Part shown: positions 10,040-21,187 of the stretch, one piece after another
Layout: each line of letters begins with the position of its first letter
Numbering within the stretch: the stretch's first letter is position 1
Source of the DNA: Blastobasis lacticolella
Lineage: Eukaryota; Arthropoda; Insecta; Lepidoptera; Blastobasidae
DNA length: 64,000 bases
Assembly (NCBI GenBank): GCA_905147135.1
Contig: LR990048.1
Coordinates: 14,306,563 to 14,370,562 of the forward strand
Reading direction: 5' to 3'
Position numbers and translations under genes: made by a program
Notes under the pieces: generated by a model
The model's database searches: none
Seen by the model: the letters and a program-made list of their open reading frames with translations, nothing else
Told to the model about the DNA's origin: nothing

Positions 10040-10240
10040 TGCGCAGTAGAGATTTTACATACCTGAACGCGGAATGGAACACGTTGCCTGCGAGTGTGTT
10101 CCCTGATTATTATAATCTAGACGACTTCAAGGCTAGAGTGAATAGGCTGTTCCTAGGCAGGCATGTTCCATCTTCGGCCGCGTTGTCACTTACCGCCATG
10201 TGTGAGAGCGGTCAAATGCCTGACTAGTCTAATAAAAAAA
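10040..10240 (+). pseudogene. LINE family D reverse-transcriptase C-terminal remnant
   Basis: One frame translates as [18 protein letters not shown], then [16 protein letters not shown], and reaches a TAG after CESGQMPD. The WN-LP then YN-L--FK-R-N--L order is the usual C-terminal tail of the reverse-transcriptase ORF2 in one group of non-LTR retrotransposons. The stop is followed at once by an A-run, so this is the 3' terminus of a 5'-truncated copy. Relatives lie at 4888, 16210 and 48031. Confidence 0.75.
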
Positions 10241-10724
10241 AACGTGTACAAGCCTTCCCCCAATCCGTCAAAAATACTTGCCAACAACTACACTCAAAAC
10301 ACTAAGATTTATGACGAGGAATAAGCCGTCAAATTGATATTACACACTTTGCAGATAATTTGCACCTACCCGACACTCGGGTGTAAACTCGATCAGGCTG
10401 TCGATCTCGTTAGTGCGCTGATCAGAACCTTGCTGTTTCCGGCGCCAACTACTGTTACGGAAAACCATTTAGATTCCACAGACTTGCTGCACTGATGTAC
10501 TTAAATGAATCAAATAATAAAATGTAGTTGATTCGATACCTATTTCCATTGCTCAATATAATTTTTCCTAAAATAGGCTAGGATTTGTTATTGCTTACGC
10601 GATGTTGCGATATTTTAAATTAAATAACTTTTGACGAAATAAATGAAATAACTTTTGAAGAAAATTTCATTGCGGTAAATTCGTCAAAAGTTGAATTTAT
10701 TATTATTATTTTATCCCGACGTTT
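10241..10724. other. Non-repetitive DNA, possible regulatory island
   Basis: A stretch at 10320-10460 has preserved-looking words (TAAGCCGTCAAATTGATATT, GCAGATAATTTGCACC, a CGACACTCGGGTG palindrome-like motif, TCGATCAGG-type dyads). No open frame or repeat. Two short direct copies of AATAACTTTTGA at 10624 and 10648 mark a small local duplication. Confidence 0.3.
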
Positions 10725-10820
10725 GCCAATAAACTCACCACCAGGATGCCGAAGACCGGGCGAAGTGGACAAACAAATAGACGTAGGAAGGCGGACGTAG
10801 GTAGGAGCGGGAGCACACCG
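10725..10820 (+). mobile_element. RTE-like LINE 3' coding-tail fragment
   Basis: The run AACTCACCACCAGGATGCCG, then AAGACCGGGCGAAGTGGAC, matches the reverse complement of 62636-62922 and resembles 23990-24015. In related non-LTR elements this encodes the last residues of the reverse-transcriptase protein (…DRAKW…). The reading frame is broken. Confidence 0.6.
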
Positions 10821-10925
10821 CGACGCCAAAAAGTTTTAATATCATAAAAAGGATAAAATTCTTTATCCTAATCTACCAGCTCTTCTACTAGAAAAACGCT
10901 TATAGATTTATTATCCCGAATTTCA

Positions 10926-11198
10926 AGGGGTCCTACTCGTACCTCCAGGTACCGGGTTCAAACAAACAGGTGGCGTGCCGCCATATACCAATGACTCTTT
11001 TCTGAGTTATGTAGGTACATCAGTTGAACACTAACCGATGCCTTTACTTACTGACTGAATATGAACTCTTGAAATGAAATCTTGTCAGGTTCTCCTGTTA
11101 ATAGAGTCACGGAGGTCAGATGGCAGTGGCTCCACTGTTATTATCTGTTTTGCCAAATCCTGGATCATGGTCAAGGCGGCTTTCGGGCCCTCGCACCT
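10926..11198 (+). mobile_element. SINE family B copy
   Basis: Recognised by CAGTTGAACACTAACCGATG, a GAGTCACGGAGGTCAGATGG block and a CTGGATCATGGTCAAGGCGG tail. The GTACCGGGTTCAAAC B-box region is preserved but most of the A-box end is lost. A stretch around the usual TGAGGGAAAACAT is deleted. Confidence 0.8.
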
Positions 11199-11832
11199 AG
11201 GATCACGATTCCGACACTCACAACTCGACGATAATTTGTGAGCGCAGAATTGTTTTGGATATTCAGAACTTCAACAGACTACGGTCAGTAGCGTTGAAGA
11301 AACTTTATATCCGCCCGTGAAAATGTTTTTCATGATTTTCATAGTTAATGCTGCCAATGACATACAAATCTTACCCTAGAAAACAGCTTATTACAATGTC
11401 CCTTGGCCCATAACCTAGATACGTTGATAAGTCCATCAGTTTATAACAAGTACTCGTTAACAGTCGGTCTTACCTGAAATGGTGTACACTATTTCAAATA
11501 TTCAGTTCGCTTCGTTATAGAGCGGCCTCGTATCTGTTAAATTACTCCCACGGTACGCAATGCAGAGTTAATATCGAGGGCACAGGAAGGAAAGTATCTA
11601 TTTAAGGGTTTCACATACGTATAGAAGGGGACAACTCTTTATGCCCGTGATTCGAAACTACAGATTTTTAAACTATTTAGTGACAAACGAGCACAGATAG
11701 ACTACATGATGATAAGGGGCAACTGTAGCCCATGATATCCATGATTCATGTAAGCAAACAAATAATGTTAACACGTGAAGTGTTACTTCACAACATTAAC
11801 ATTCAGAAACATTACTATGAGATCTCATAGAG
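11199..11832. other. No supported gene or repeat
   Basis: Mixed-composition DNA. A short dyad at 11767-11807 (TTAACACGTGAAGTGTTACT with an ACATTAACATT follow-on) contains a CACGTG E-box. Nothing else is recognisable. Confidence 0.35.
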
Positions 11833-11885
11833 CGCGCCAATATACAGGGTTCCAATAGACAATACTTGAGTGGTGATTTGTCAAA
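11833..11885 (+). repeat. Repeat K, copy 1
   Basis: CAGGGTTCCAATAGACAATA, then CTTGAGTGGT and GTCAAAAC, recurs at 56070-56125 with few changes. Each copy lies immediately upstream of a SINE of a different family. The nature of the repeat is unknown. Confidence 0.6.
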
Positions 11886-11916
11886 ACCAGTTCTCAAATG
11901 AAAAATATTTTGTCCT

Positions 11917-12112
11917 AGGACCTGAGTGGTTCAGTTGGGTAACATCCGGTCTGCCACGCAGAGGTCCTGGGTTCATTAGCATAGAAACCAAAATTGCATT
12001 AAAAAAAGTTATATTTTAGTTATCGTCAGTTATCTAACACCCACACAGCTTTGCTTACTTTAGGGCTAGATGGCACTATGTGAATTTGTCCAAGCATGTT
12101 TATTTATTTATT
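11917..12112 (+). mobile_element. SINE family A, internally deleted
   Basis: Has CCTGAGTGGTTCAGTTGG and GGTCTGCCACGCAGAGGTCC, but the B-box is interrupted after GGGTTC and the middle of the body is missing. The 3' block AGGGCTAGATGGCACTATGT and a T-rich end remain. Confidence 0.75.
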
Positions 12113-12134
12113 CATAAACGTTTGTGACGAATCG

Positions 12135-12352
12135 TGCAGAAATCGTCTCTATCTGAATGGGCTCTTTCGCATCTCAGCTGTGCTGCGTTGTCACTACAGG
12201 GATTAAAGCTGGCATGCCTCATGTAATTACACTGCCCGTCTTACACTAACCGGAACACACGCGAGCATTTATGCTTGACCGCAGCAATAGATAAGATGAT
12301 GATAGCCGTCCAGGCAGACTCCTCAAGCATGACAGGGTCCTACCACCCGATG
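12135..12352 (+). repeat. Interspersed repeat family G, copy 1
   Basis: Shares with 15132-15395 the ordered blocks TGCGTTGTCACT, ATGCCTCATG, ACCGGAACACAC, AGCAATAGATAAG and CAGGCAGACT. I recognise it as a repeat type common in lepidopteran introns. It is diverged and lacks the 5' GACAAACAAGC part seen in other copies. Confidence 0.6.
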
Positions 12353-12657
12353 AAATGCGCTTAACTGTAACACTTCACACCTTGTTCACACCTAACTCGA
12401 ATTGCTAGACACCTTAGAGATTCCAGTGCATTTTGTAGAGGTAATAATAATAATCAGAGCTTTTATAATTGGATGCCATGACCTTAAAATGCAACCTGTA
12501 ATTTTAGTCAGTCTTTGAGTGGCTTCCGAAGATCCAATTACTTGTACGTAACTCGATTATTGGCACAAGCGGCAGCTAGAAAGGTTCAAATTTACATTTT
12601 TGTGGAGTTTTGTGATATGTTTTCAATTCAATTCGTGTGAAATCTGAAAAATAGATG
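12353..12657. other. No supported gene
   Basis: AT-rich DNA without repeat similarity or exon-like signals. Confidence 0.4.
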
Positions 12658-12858
12658 CATAGTATAAAACTAAGTTGCTTCTACCCGTCTGCCCCTATGT
12701 ATTTGTGTACGTATCTATGAACGCTCAAATATTTTAATTCAAGATATTAAAATATTTCAATTCAAGAAAGAGATTTATAATCAAGAAAAAATGGGTAGGT
12801 AGGGGTAAAGTAGGTGTACGCGAATGAAGTCGCGCCGTGTCGACTAGTACAACTAAAA
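12658..12858 (-). mobile_element. Interspersed repeat family L, minus strand
   Basis: Shares ATAGTATAAAACTAA, CCTATGTAT, TTTATAATCAAGAAAAAATG and GGGGTAAAGTAGGTGTACGC with 17428-17638. The right end, GAAGTCGCGCCGTGTCGACT, is the start of the element on the minus strand. Confidence 0.75.
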
Positions 12859-13574
12859 TCAGAATATCTTTAAATTAATCCTCATTATAATTAACTTGTA
12901 GGGACTCAGCTGACAACGCTTCAAAAATTTAATACAATGTCACTGATCACAAATTATGACAAAATAATTATCAAAATGAAAGCCATTTCACGAATTTTAC
13001 TATTCGCGGTTTTATATAAAACCGACATCGTGTAAATAGAAAAGAATATACAAAATAATTAAACCATTGATGTTCACCGCTTAATATGTACCAGGGAAAA
13101 AGAAGTAAGTACAAATATCTCGCCACTTCACCGTGACATTTCCGCTGCATCTCAAAAAGGAATGGAACTAAATATCTTACCACTAATGCAATATCTTCCG
13201 TCCTGCCAGGAAAGGGAAAGGAAAGAAAAAGTAAATAAATTCATTAGATTTATACCCATTCGTAACTCCATCCGACGCGTTCAGGTGAAAAAGGTAACAT
13301 CCATCTATTCAGGTTGAAACGGCGCTCATCAAGGAACCTTATCACGTCACAAACTACCTTAGAAGTCAGATCTATCGATCAATCAATCGGATGTCTTTGT
13401 CGATCCATAACTGACGCAGGCATATTTGCAGAAAAAAACGGACTAGCAATAGATCGAGGTTGACTTTACCTCGAGGGTTCCATACTACTGCATAAATAAA
13501 GTTACAAATGCGTAGGTAAATAATGCATATCGTCTGTTCGTAAATAATATAAAAATAAATCATTTTGTCCTTAA
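12859..13574. other. AT-rich DNA, no supported gene
   Basis: Two minus-strand frames of 63-70 codons (12971-13183, 13372-13563) are AT-driven and match nothing I recognise. No repeats. Confidence 0.4.
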
Positions 13575-13855
13575 TGTCCCGGGGTCCACCTTGACCATCA
13601 TCCAGGATTTGGTAGATCAGGTTATTACAGTAGAGTGACTGCCACCTGACCTCCGTGATCCTGGTAACAGCTTGACCTGACCAGATTGGATCATTATTAC
13701 AAATTCAGTCGCCTTAATGTGCAGATTTCATTACGATGTTTTTCCTCACGATAACTCAGAGAAGAGTCATTGGTCATTGGTGGCATTATGTTCGTACCCG
13801 GTACCTCGGGGTACGAGACCCTATAAAGGATCCCTTAACCGTTAGACCTCCGACA
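13575..13855 (-). mobile_element. SINE family B, minus strand
   Basis: From CCGGGGTCCACCTTGACCAT through ATCCAGGATTTGGTAGATCA, GACCTCCGTGATCC, CCAGATTGGATCATTATTAC to the tRNA-like head in inverse (GTACCCGGTACCTCGGGGTA). The head ends near 13855. A GTCATTGGTCATTGG duplication occurs in the region that normally reads GTCATTGGTAC. Confidence 0.8.
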
Positions 13856-13914
13856 CTTAACATGATGGTTAAAGCACATTTAATTTTTTTTATAATAGGC
13901 TATTTAAGTATTTG

Positions 13915-14000
13915 ACCAAATCAAATCAAATCAAATCAAATAATTTTTATTCAGTTTAGGTATAAAACACTTATGAATGTCAATATACAATCAATATAAA
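13915..14000 (-). mobile_element. LINE 3' end with (ATTTG)n tail
   Basis: (CAAAT)n, about five units at 13919-13944, is followed by AATTTTTATTCAGTTTAGGT and a TATGAATGTCAA block. On the minus strand this is a 3' UTR ending in (ATTTG)n, a pattern I associate with CR1-like lepidopteran LINEs. Clade assignment is inference. Confidence 0.55.
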
Positions 14001-14067
14001 TAGTATTGTACAATGCGGTGACAAAAAATATATAAAAAAAAATACTCCTAGCAGTGACTGGAACGTA

Positions 14068-14112
14068 CCAGGTATCTCACCTAATGGTAAGTGACGATGC
14101 GGCCCCCACATA
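14068..14112 (-). mobile_element. LINE family D tail, minus strand
   Basis: ATCTCACCTAATGGTAAGTG, then ACGATGCGGCC, is the reverse complement of the GGCCGCATCGTCACTTACCA block of the family D copy at 5225-5345. Only about 45 bp remain. Confidence 0.6.
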
Positions 14113-15131
14113 TCGAAAGGGTTGTTTGTGCCATATTCTACTCTGCTCTACGGTACTTATCTATTATGGGTCAAATGATACGGTCCAACAGACAGACAGA
14201 CAACGGCGGCTTAATAATTGAGTCCCTCTGGCCATGGAGCCCTAGAAGCAAACGGAGCGATACAAAAACAAAAATGCATCGCAGCAAGGCGGTATGCGTA
14301 CTACGTCATAAATGCTGTTTAATAAGATGTTAACGGTAACTTAGCTTGGCATTTAGCCTTACACTGGTTCCTGAGCTAGCTATTATATTTTATATCTTGC
14401 CCTAGGCCAGAGTGCCTGTGTAGGTTGTCTAAAAATTATAGCCAGTTACGTACAATTGCGCCATACAAAACACGAGTGTTGTAAGCAATTTGTTAAAATT
14501 TCGATTGAAAGCTGAGCGATCTTTATTATTGTCTGAGTAGGCTTAAATATAGGTACTTAACAGATTTTCAATCGATATCTACCCACTTTATTGCAACAGG
14601 CACACTTATGTATTAAGTACTTAAGGAGTTCGGTAAGGGCTTTAATAATACCTAGTTATAGGTTCTAAATGAAAAATAACACGAAAAACGTACTCAAACG
14701 AGCAGCTTGAATGTGTTAAACTCGTGTTCAGCCACACAAAAGGCGAGATATAACACAGTGTAACGACGAAGTGCCCAGCACTCAGCTTAACAGTTTCCCA
14801 GAGTTACCCATTCTAGGGTCTACCGCCACGGTGTGTGGTATTACTTGCCAATGGGGTAAAATTGCACTCGATGTCTTCCGCGTATCTTATGGCCGACTTT
14901 ACTAGGTAAAAACTTGCCACGCGCCTCTCGTCGACCAGCGTAGCACGTGATCTGCTTAGACTAGGTGCTATTTGAATCATCTAATTGAATTAACCGGAAG
15001 GTGCCGTCACTGGCAGTTGGAATGTCCTCAGACAGGATTGCTAAAATTGGTAGTCGTTTGAATCAGATTATATTATTTACGTTATTTTCAATAAATAGGA
15101 ATCTTAGCAACTTCATTGAAATAACTTTTAT
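14113..15131. other. No supported gene or repeat
   Basis: An 80-codon frame at 14091-14333 starts within the LINE tail and has no recognised motif. The rest is single-copy-looking DNA of ordinary composition. Confidence 0.4.
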
Positions 15132-15395
15132 TCTACTCGGTGACAAACAAGCAGACAGCGCCTGATAGTAAGCGGTAACTATCGCCTGTAACATCTACGA
15201 TTCATTCATTGAAACAGGCAACAATAATGCAGTACCGTAGGTGCGTTGTCACTGTGAGGGACATGAAATGCCTCATGCCTGTATTTGCGCTGGCTTACCT
15301 TGCTCCTTCAAACCGGATCACAACAACGCATGCAGTGTTACTTGGCGGTAGCAATAGATAAGGCGGTGGTACTCACCCAGGCAGACTAATTGATC
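15132..15395 (+). repeat. Interspersed repeat family G, copy 2 (most complete)
   Basis: Begins GTGACAAACAAGCAGACAGC, then CTGATAGTAAGCGGTAACT, a TGCGTTGTCACTGTGAGGGA block, CTTACCTTGCTCCTTCAAAC, GTAGCAATAGATAAGGCGGT and GGCAGACT at the end. These ordered blocks define the family in this window. It has no coding capacity. Confidence 0.65.
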
Positions 15396-15539
15396 TTTAA
15401 GTTAAGAAAATCCATAAAGGTCATACGACAACAGATTCCATATACTAGTCTGTCTCTCGTTTCCGCCGCCTCTTTCAACCAGTTTCTATAAATTCAATTG
15501 GGGACTCAACATAACACTGACGTCTAAGTAATACCCCGT

Positions 15540-15614
15540 AATGTATATTTTTTTTTGTTATTGTTCTTTATGTAGTTATACGCAATAAAGAGTTTACATA
15601 CATACATACATACC
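15540..15614 (+). mobile_element. LINE 3' end with (CATA)n tail
   Basis: TGTATATT followed by a T-run, GTTCTTTATGTAG, then GCAATAAAGAGTTTACATAC and (CATA)4. An AATAAA signal followed by a short tandem repeat is the normal terminus of several lepidopteran non-LTR retrotransposons. Confidence 0.6.
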
Positions 15615-16209
15615 CCGACAGAAATCAGTACCTACAGAGATCAAGTCACAACTTGTCAACTACATATACATTCAACTGGCAACACTATAAACTTCTATCA
15701 TTGCACTTATCTGTCGTTTTCGATTTCCCATATCGAATTACAAGACGTATATCGGCACTAGCGAGTGCACATAGCGCCTCCACACCGGCTTCGTGCGAAC
15801 CCGTTACGTAGTTTATGGTAATTGCGTAATTTAATAAGACAGAGTCCATTCGTGATACTGATATAATTCAGATTGCCACTCCGTTGAGATAGATCAAAGC
15901 GTCCGTCTTTGAAATATCTTTTAATTATGACATATCAACCCGTTCGACTTACGGGTGTGGTTGGCGACTAATGATTTACGATGGACCACCCGGGACCTTT
16001 GTGGACCAGGAAATGGGCTGCAGTGTTTTCTATTGTATGTTTACATTAGTGCAGCCTCGCCTTGGGATTAAAGGATAATTGTTGAAAAGTTGCTTTAGTC
16101 ATATCGAGCACACTTCCGATCCTGCATGAAATACTGCTGCCATGCCACCTCTGGGATATATCAGCTAAATACGTCCCTACTGGTCACTTTGGATTCGGTG
16201 GAAGACTTT
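15615..16209. other. Non-repetitive DNA, no gene
   Basis: Ordinary single-copy-looking sequence. Nothing recognisable apart from scattered CpGs near 15740-15810. Confidence 0.4.
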
Positions 16210-16490
16210 CGAAGATGATAATTTGTGACCTGCAATTGATTGACGCTAAGCTGCAGAGCTTTGAGCATCTGCGTAGAATTGCGCGCCTGTCGATCTTCAC
16301 GCCTTCTACAGGTTGCATTTCGAAGAGTGTACGAAGCATTGGCACGACCTCATTCCACCAGCCCTATATCGTGGATCGTTTTGGTTTAACCTTTATTATG
16401 CGTACGGCTAGGGAGTGAAACATGTTGTCGGCGAATGTGTACCCTGCATCATTATAATCTGGACCCCTTCAAGGCAATAGGCTGTCCCTA
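16210..16490 (+). pseudogene. LINE family D reverse-transcriptase remnant
   Basis: The open frame 16215-16418 translates in part as KLQSFEHLRRIARLSIF, the L-SLEHRR-IA-LS-FYR region found near the end of non-LTR retrotransposon ORF2 proteins, followed by a degenerate version of the RLHFGECA motif and a stop. After the stop, out of frame, TATAATCTGGACCCCTTCAA matches the 10040 copy. So frameshifts and a nonsense codon separate parts that were once continuous. It aligns with the minus-strand copy at 48031-48336. Confidence 0.75.
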
Positions 16491-16496
16491 AATAGG

Positions 16497-16765
16497 CATC
16501 ATCAGCACAGCCCGTAATAGTCCACTGCAGGACTTAGAGCCTCTCCCACGAAAAGGGAGGTTATTACCATAATCTCCACGCTTGGCAGGCGGGTTGGAAA
16601 TCGCTGTGTTTAAATATAACTATGGAAAATGCTGCTGTCCATTTTCCAGACTACGGAGACTCTTGATCTTTTGCCTCGAAAACATTAGTCGCCTTGTACG
16701 ACACCCATGAGTGTAAGGGGTTGGTGCTATTCTACTCTGCCGGACACCACACGGCCAATGTGATA
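16497..16765 (+). repeat. Interspersed repeat family C, near full length
   Basis: CATCATCAGCACAGCC, AGTCCACTGCAGGACTTAGA, GCCTCTCCCACG, ATAATCTCCACGCTTGGCAG, then GGCGGGTTGGAAATCGC in the first half. The second half has TTAGTCGCCTTGTACGACAC, GGTTGGTGCTATTCTACTCT and CCGGACACCACACGGCC. Copies at 21718 (minus), 42690, 56665 and 58850 share this order. It has no coding content and is known to me as a lepidopteran interspersed repeat of uncertain class. Confidence 0.75.
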
Positions 16766-17427
16766 ATAAGTGAACCGAAATTAATATTTTATGGTACATC
16801 ATATCACATGGTTCGTTTTCTTGCCACGTTACAACTCTGGCAGAACTCGGATGTCTGATGCGTAAGCTGTCATAAAACTAGTACGTGGCTACCTCGGACA
16901 GCATTTCCTTGGTAAATGGCGTTTACCATTTATCCTTACTACTTCAATTACGAGATATGGATATGAGTCATGAATGACAAAGTAATTACAGAACAAACGC
17001 AATCCAAAGGTCTATAAAAATAAATTTACAATTACATATATCGTCGGTTTTGATATGAAGCCAGTCACTAATTTCCATAACCCGCTCGCTCATACGATTC
17101 GTAAAAAGAAATATTAACTTTGCCCACTGGCAGTATGATGTTGCGGTCTCTATAGAGGTTGAAAGCGTACCGACACGCCTTAGCCCTGTCGGGGGTTGTT
17201 CTAGCCCCTGCACGCAGACCAGCCTGTTATTGGCATGTTAAATTGAAAATTACACAACCAGTAATACCGCCATATTACCATTTCTATTTGTACGTAGCGC
17301 ATTGCTGAGACGATGCCCGTATTTTTACTCACATTCCTGGGGATATTAGAAAATTGTGTGTGTTTGCAAGATATTCAGTGGTGAATTGGTCGATGTAATC
17401 GTTATTTGATTTGAAATCTTCTTTACA
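16766..17427. other. No supported gene
   Basis: A 75-codon minus-strand frame at 16986-17213 carries no recognised motif. No repeat similarity. Confidence 0.4.
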
Positions 17428-17638
17428 TTGTATAAAACAAAGTCCCTCCCCGCCGACTGTTCCTATGTATCTATGCACGCTTAAACTCTCTCTCTCTCTT
17501 TTAAACCAAACAACGGAATTTAATACGGTTTTCAACAATAGATAGAAAGATTCAAGAGGAGGGTTTATAACCAAGAAAAAAAGGGTAAGTAGGGGTAAAG
17601 TAGGTGTATGCGAACGAAGTCGCGCTAGGTCCACTAGT
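17428..17638 (-). mobile_element. Interspersed repeat family L with internal (CT)n
   Basis: Third minus-strand copy of the 6640/12658 subfamily, ending GGGGTAAAGTAGGTGTATGC, then GAACGAAGTCGCGC. A (CT)n microsatellite at 17488-17500 has expanded inside it. A minus-strand frame of 101 codons over this copy is a by-product of the repeat. Confidence 0.75.
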
Positions 17639-18097
17639 AATGAATATTTAGCTTTGTAGCACCTGTCAATGTCTCACAACACCACACCACCACTACAGCA
17701 TTACCAGTAAACCATTGCCGGTAAGACTTAACTGGTGGGCTTTCAGTCAGCCATGTTAGTAATTAATTTTAATTATGGAATATTAGAATCATTATTTCTA
17801 CGAAACTTATTTCGTTTGAAGAATAAGTCTTCTTTGTACAAAACTAGTTTCGTGGCAAGAATAAGAATTGTTCATACGTAACAGGTTACGGCTGAAGATG
17901 CTTTTTGACCTGAGGATTCTTGGTGCGACATGTTTTTTATAGAAATTTCACCGAATAATTTCAGTCTAAATGTAGCTTAATAATCGACCATATTCATGAC
18001 CACTCAGCATTTACTTTCTTTTGTTCTTCAAGTGGCATTGTGCAGACAGGACCCGTCAGGGAAAAAAATAAAACATTTCTTTGCCGGCGTCTTTTCC
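17639..18097. other. No supported gene
   Basis: Mixed DNA with no recognisable features. Confidence 0.4.
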
Positions 18098-18378
18098 TGA
18101 GTGTTATGTATCCGACTTGTAAGCGAGAACTACAGGCTTCAAATCCCACTGCGGCCATGTACCAATGACTCTCTTCTGAGTCATATACATTAGTTGAATG
18201 CTAACCGATGCTCTTACGGTGAGGGAAAACATTGTGATGAAACCTGCACATTCAGGCGGCTAAATGTGTAACCATAATCCAATGTGGTCAGGTTTCCCTG
18301 GTAGCAGGTCACGGAGGTCAGATGTCAGTCGCTCCATAGCAGTTATTTTATTTGCCAAATTCTGGATCATGGTCAAGA
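18098..18378 (+). mobile_element. SINE family B copy
   Basis: TATCCGACTTGTAAGCGAGA is the anticodon-arm region of the head, followed by CATTAGTTGAATGCTAACCG, GGTGAGGGAAAACATTGTGA, ACCTGCACATTCAGGCGGC and a CTGGATCATGGTCAAG tail. The first half of the head, with the A-box, is degraded. Confidence 0.8.
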
Positions 18379-19011
18379 ACACAACCTGTACATTAACGCC
18401 AATTTTATTATTAAATTTTATTCCTGGCATAAGGCTAGTGACATTTTTCCCTGTCTGTAGAATTTTTCTAGGACTGTGGTCCCTGATAAACTGTACTGTC
18501 AACGGATTTAATTAAACAATGGAGCGCTACCAATAAAGTCTGCGTCCTTGTAATTACCTCACGAACAAAACCAAAGGAGTTTTAACCCGAGAGACAATTA
18601 TAAAGGCACCACATTTAATTGTAACGAAAAAAAGACAAGGAATTCGAAACTTTATGGGACTAATTAAAACATTGCATGACCAAAGCAATACGAAGTCGAC
18701 AATTATACAATTAAAGTTCCCGAAAATTCGGCGCTGTTCAACGATTCTGTTGTTGATTAGGCGCCTTTTTGATCTGCGGCGTGTTTGTTAGGATATGTGT
18801 GAACGACCGCCGTGAGATATGATGAGGTCACTCATGAGGTCATCTGGGGTCTTCTCCGCTGTTCTGCATTTAAATAGTGTCTCTCAAATTACTTTATTAG
18901 ACATTCCATTTTGCGAAATTTTATATTTTCTGGAAAAGATTTAAACTTATCTAAGACGGTGTCGCTGTTGTTGAATTCCATGATATTTCAAAATGGCGAC
19001 ACTTTTTTTTG
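18379..19011. promoter_or_regulatory. Non-repetitive island, possible enhancer
   Basis: 18540-18860 is single-copy-looking with clustered short words typical of insect enhancers: ACAATTATACAATTAAAG, GGACTAATTAAAACATTGCA, TTGTTGATTAGGCGCC. A short word at 18436-18461 (GGCTAGTGACATTTTTCCCT) is shared with 21251-21275 and marks another small repeat. Function is inferred from composition only. Confidence 0.25.
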
Positions 19012-19255
19012 CTTGGACTAATTCACACGTTGCCATCTAGCCCCAAAGTAAGCAAAGCTTACGTAATTGGTGTTAGATAACTGTTAGACTACTTATATAC
19101 TGTTTTTTAATACATACTTATTTATCATACATACTACACCTAGACCCGTAACAGAAATTTCATCATTTCAATTTCTGCTCAGCCGGGAATCGAACCCGGG
19201 ACCTGCATGGCAGACCAGCAAGAATATGTTAACCAACTGAACCACTCAGGTCGTC
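19012..19255 (-). mobile_element. SINE family A, minus strand, near full length
   Basis: In inverse order it shows TTGCCATCTAGCCCCAAAGT, the body, then GGGAATCGAACCCGGGACCT (the B-box), and ends AACCACTCAGGTCGTC (the A-box and start). The tRNA-Gly-like arm is recognisable but one insertion separates it from the A-box. It is the only minus-strand family A copy. Confidence 0.85.
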
Positions 19256-21187
19256 AAACTTAGTTCCAACTATGGCCAACGTGTCACATAAGTTTGTCGC
19301 AGTGTACTTACTTACGACGCAACAACTCGAAATGAATATTGGCCTCCGATACTGAGAAGAAACAGAGTGGGAAAACATAAATGAGAAGTAGGTACTAGAG
19401 AAAAATTATAGAATAGCCAGTAAAAACGGAATTAGTCAGTAACTCGCTATAGTGTCTAGGTCGAAGCAAAGCCTCCACTTCGAGGCTAGTTATTAGCTCT
19501 AACAGTCTTTAAGCATTCACAATAGGTACTCATATGTATTTGCAGCTATTTACCCCAGTTACGTAGATAGTAAGCATGTACTTCACCGCAACCAATACTC
19601 GACGTTCACAAATTAAATATGAAGACAAAGGCTGAGAAATGGGTATATTTTAACAGCTATAGCGAATTCTTTCGCGCAAACTTCCTTTGAAAAGGTTTCC
19701 AGTGTCTATAGGTAGTCACATTTTATCAATCTTACTGCAGCGGTGTACTTTGCAGTTAGTTTTAAATACCCTACTCAACTAGTAGTATTCGTGTTTTTGT
19801 TCAGAGCGTAAGGACATACTGTATAATAAAACATAATGAAATATGTTGAGTATCGTATGTTTTTGAGTTTGTATGTTGATTTCAAAACTACGGAACAATC
19901 AGTTTTCTTTTTTTTTAATTAATAGATAATGTAACATTGGAAGAATTTTTTTTAATTCAGTTAAGTAGTTTTTGAGTTCATAGAGTAGAAACATACCAAA
20001 AATAATCAAATCTTTTCTCTTTAGAAGTGTGTACCCCGAATGCGCTACATACAAACGAATTTTTTATACTTCAATACAAATCTAGGTCCCTTACAACCAT
20101 AAAACGATATATTTTTACAAAAATCTGACCAACCACAAACAGCGATGTAGGTTTCTAAATCGCGTTTACAAAACTGAATTTGCTTTGATTGGTTAATATT
20201 CAAAATTAAGTTAAAAATTCGTATATATAAAGTGCGCTCGGGAGACATATTACAATACAATTCATTCCGTTTAAATTAAAAAACATAAAACAAACAAACT
20301 GAATGGGAAACGATCGCATTGGCATCCATAGCCAATTAGTTGTAACCAATCATATTATATTACGAGTATGTTATGATATAACGACTTAATTCGAGTCATA
20401 AGCGCTGACTTTGAAGCTTTTTTACCTTTTATAGACTGTATGATCACATCCTTAACTTCCTCATATCTGTTAATTGATATCAATGTTTGCATGTTTAATT
20501 GGCGTACAAATTGAATTGTATTATGGGAAATTATGTATGTTTATGAAGTAGAAATAAAAATAGCCACACACGACGATGATATAGAGGCATCCGCATTATC
20601 TATTGAAATAGATAACTACTTCTCAATTTATTTCTTCAGGTATTCATTTACCAGTCTCTTAGAATTTTTAGAGGTCTCGGTTATGATTCTCGAACTGGGC
20701 ACATTAATAAAGAAGGGGGAAGGGGTCCTTTTATCCCTTTTAAAGTTAAAGTATCAATTGACTCGATTTTGGTACAGACAACGCTGTCGACGGTTTCATA
20801 AGAATGTACGGTTTTCATACTAATTTATGTAATCTTAATTTTTCATTGTTTCAAGCGTTTGATATTTTTAATGTATCTTTGTACAATTGGCCGTTAGTAA
20901 ATGTATCCAAATGAACGGGAAATAGATTTAAGTATACATGTTAATAATGCAAAAACAAAGCAAAAAATAATAATAATAAAGTCACGAAACAATTTTATTT
21001 GCTTTAGTTTATATCATTAAGCTATAGAAAGCCATTTGCCGTACCTTTCCATAAATTAACAAAATCTCAAATTATTGCAAAAGCTCAAACGAATGAAAGA
21101 ATGGGAAAATTAATTTTGTATGGAAATCGAAACCCTTTAAGAAGTGATAGTGAAAGATAATAAGATATTATATACTATCATTGGAAA
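19256..21187. other. AT-rich gap, no supported gene
   Basis: Nearly 2 kb without a clear repeat. A 96-codon frame at 20533-20823 is the longest; it has an acidic start (HDDDIEAS) and no recognised domain. Near 19955-20000 a GTTAAGTAGTTTTTGAGTTC block echoes the middle of family L. Otherwise nothing is recognised. Confidence 0.4.

Noticed and set aside
17329..17634. 101-codon minus-strand open frame
   Set aside because: It lies over the family L repeat and a (CT)n microsatellite; sister copies of the repeat do not keep the frame.
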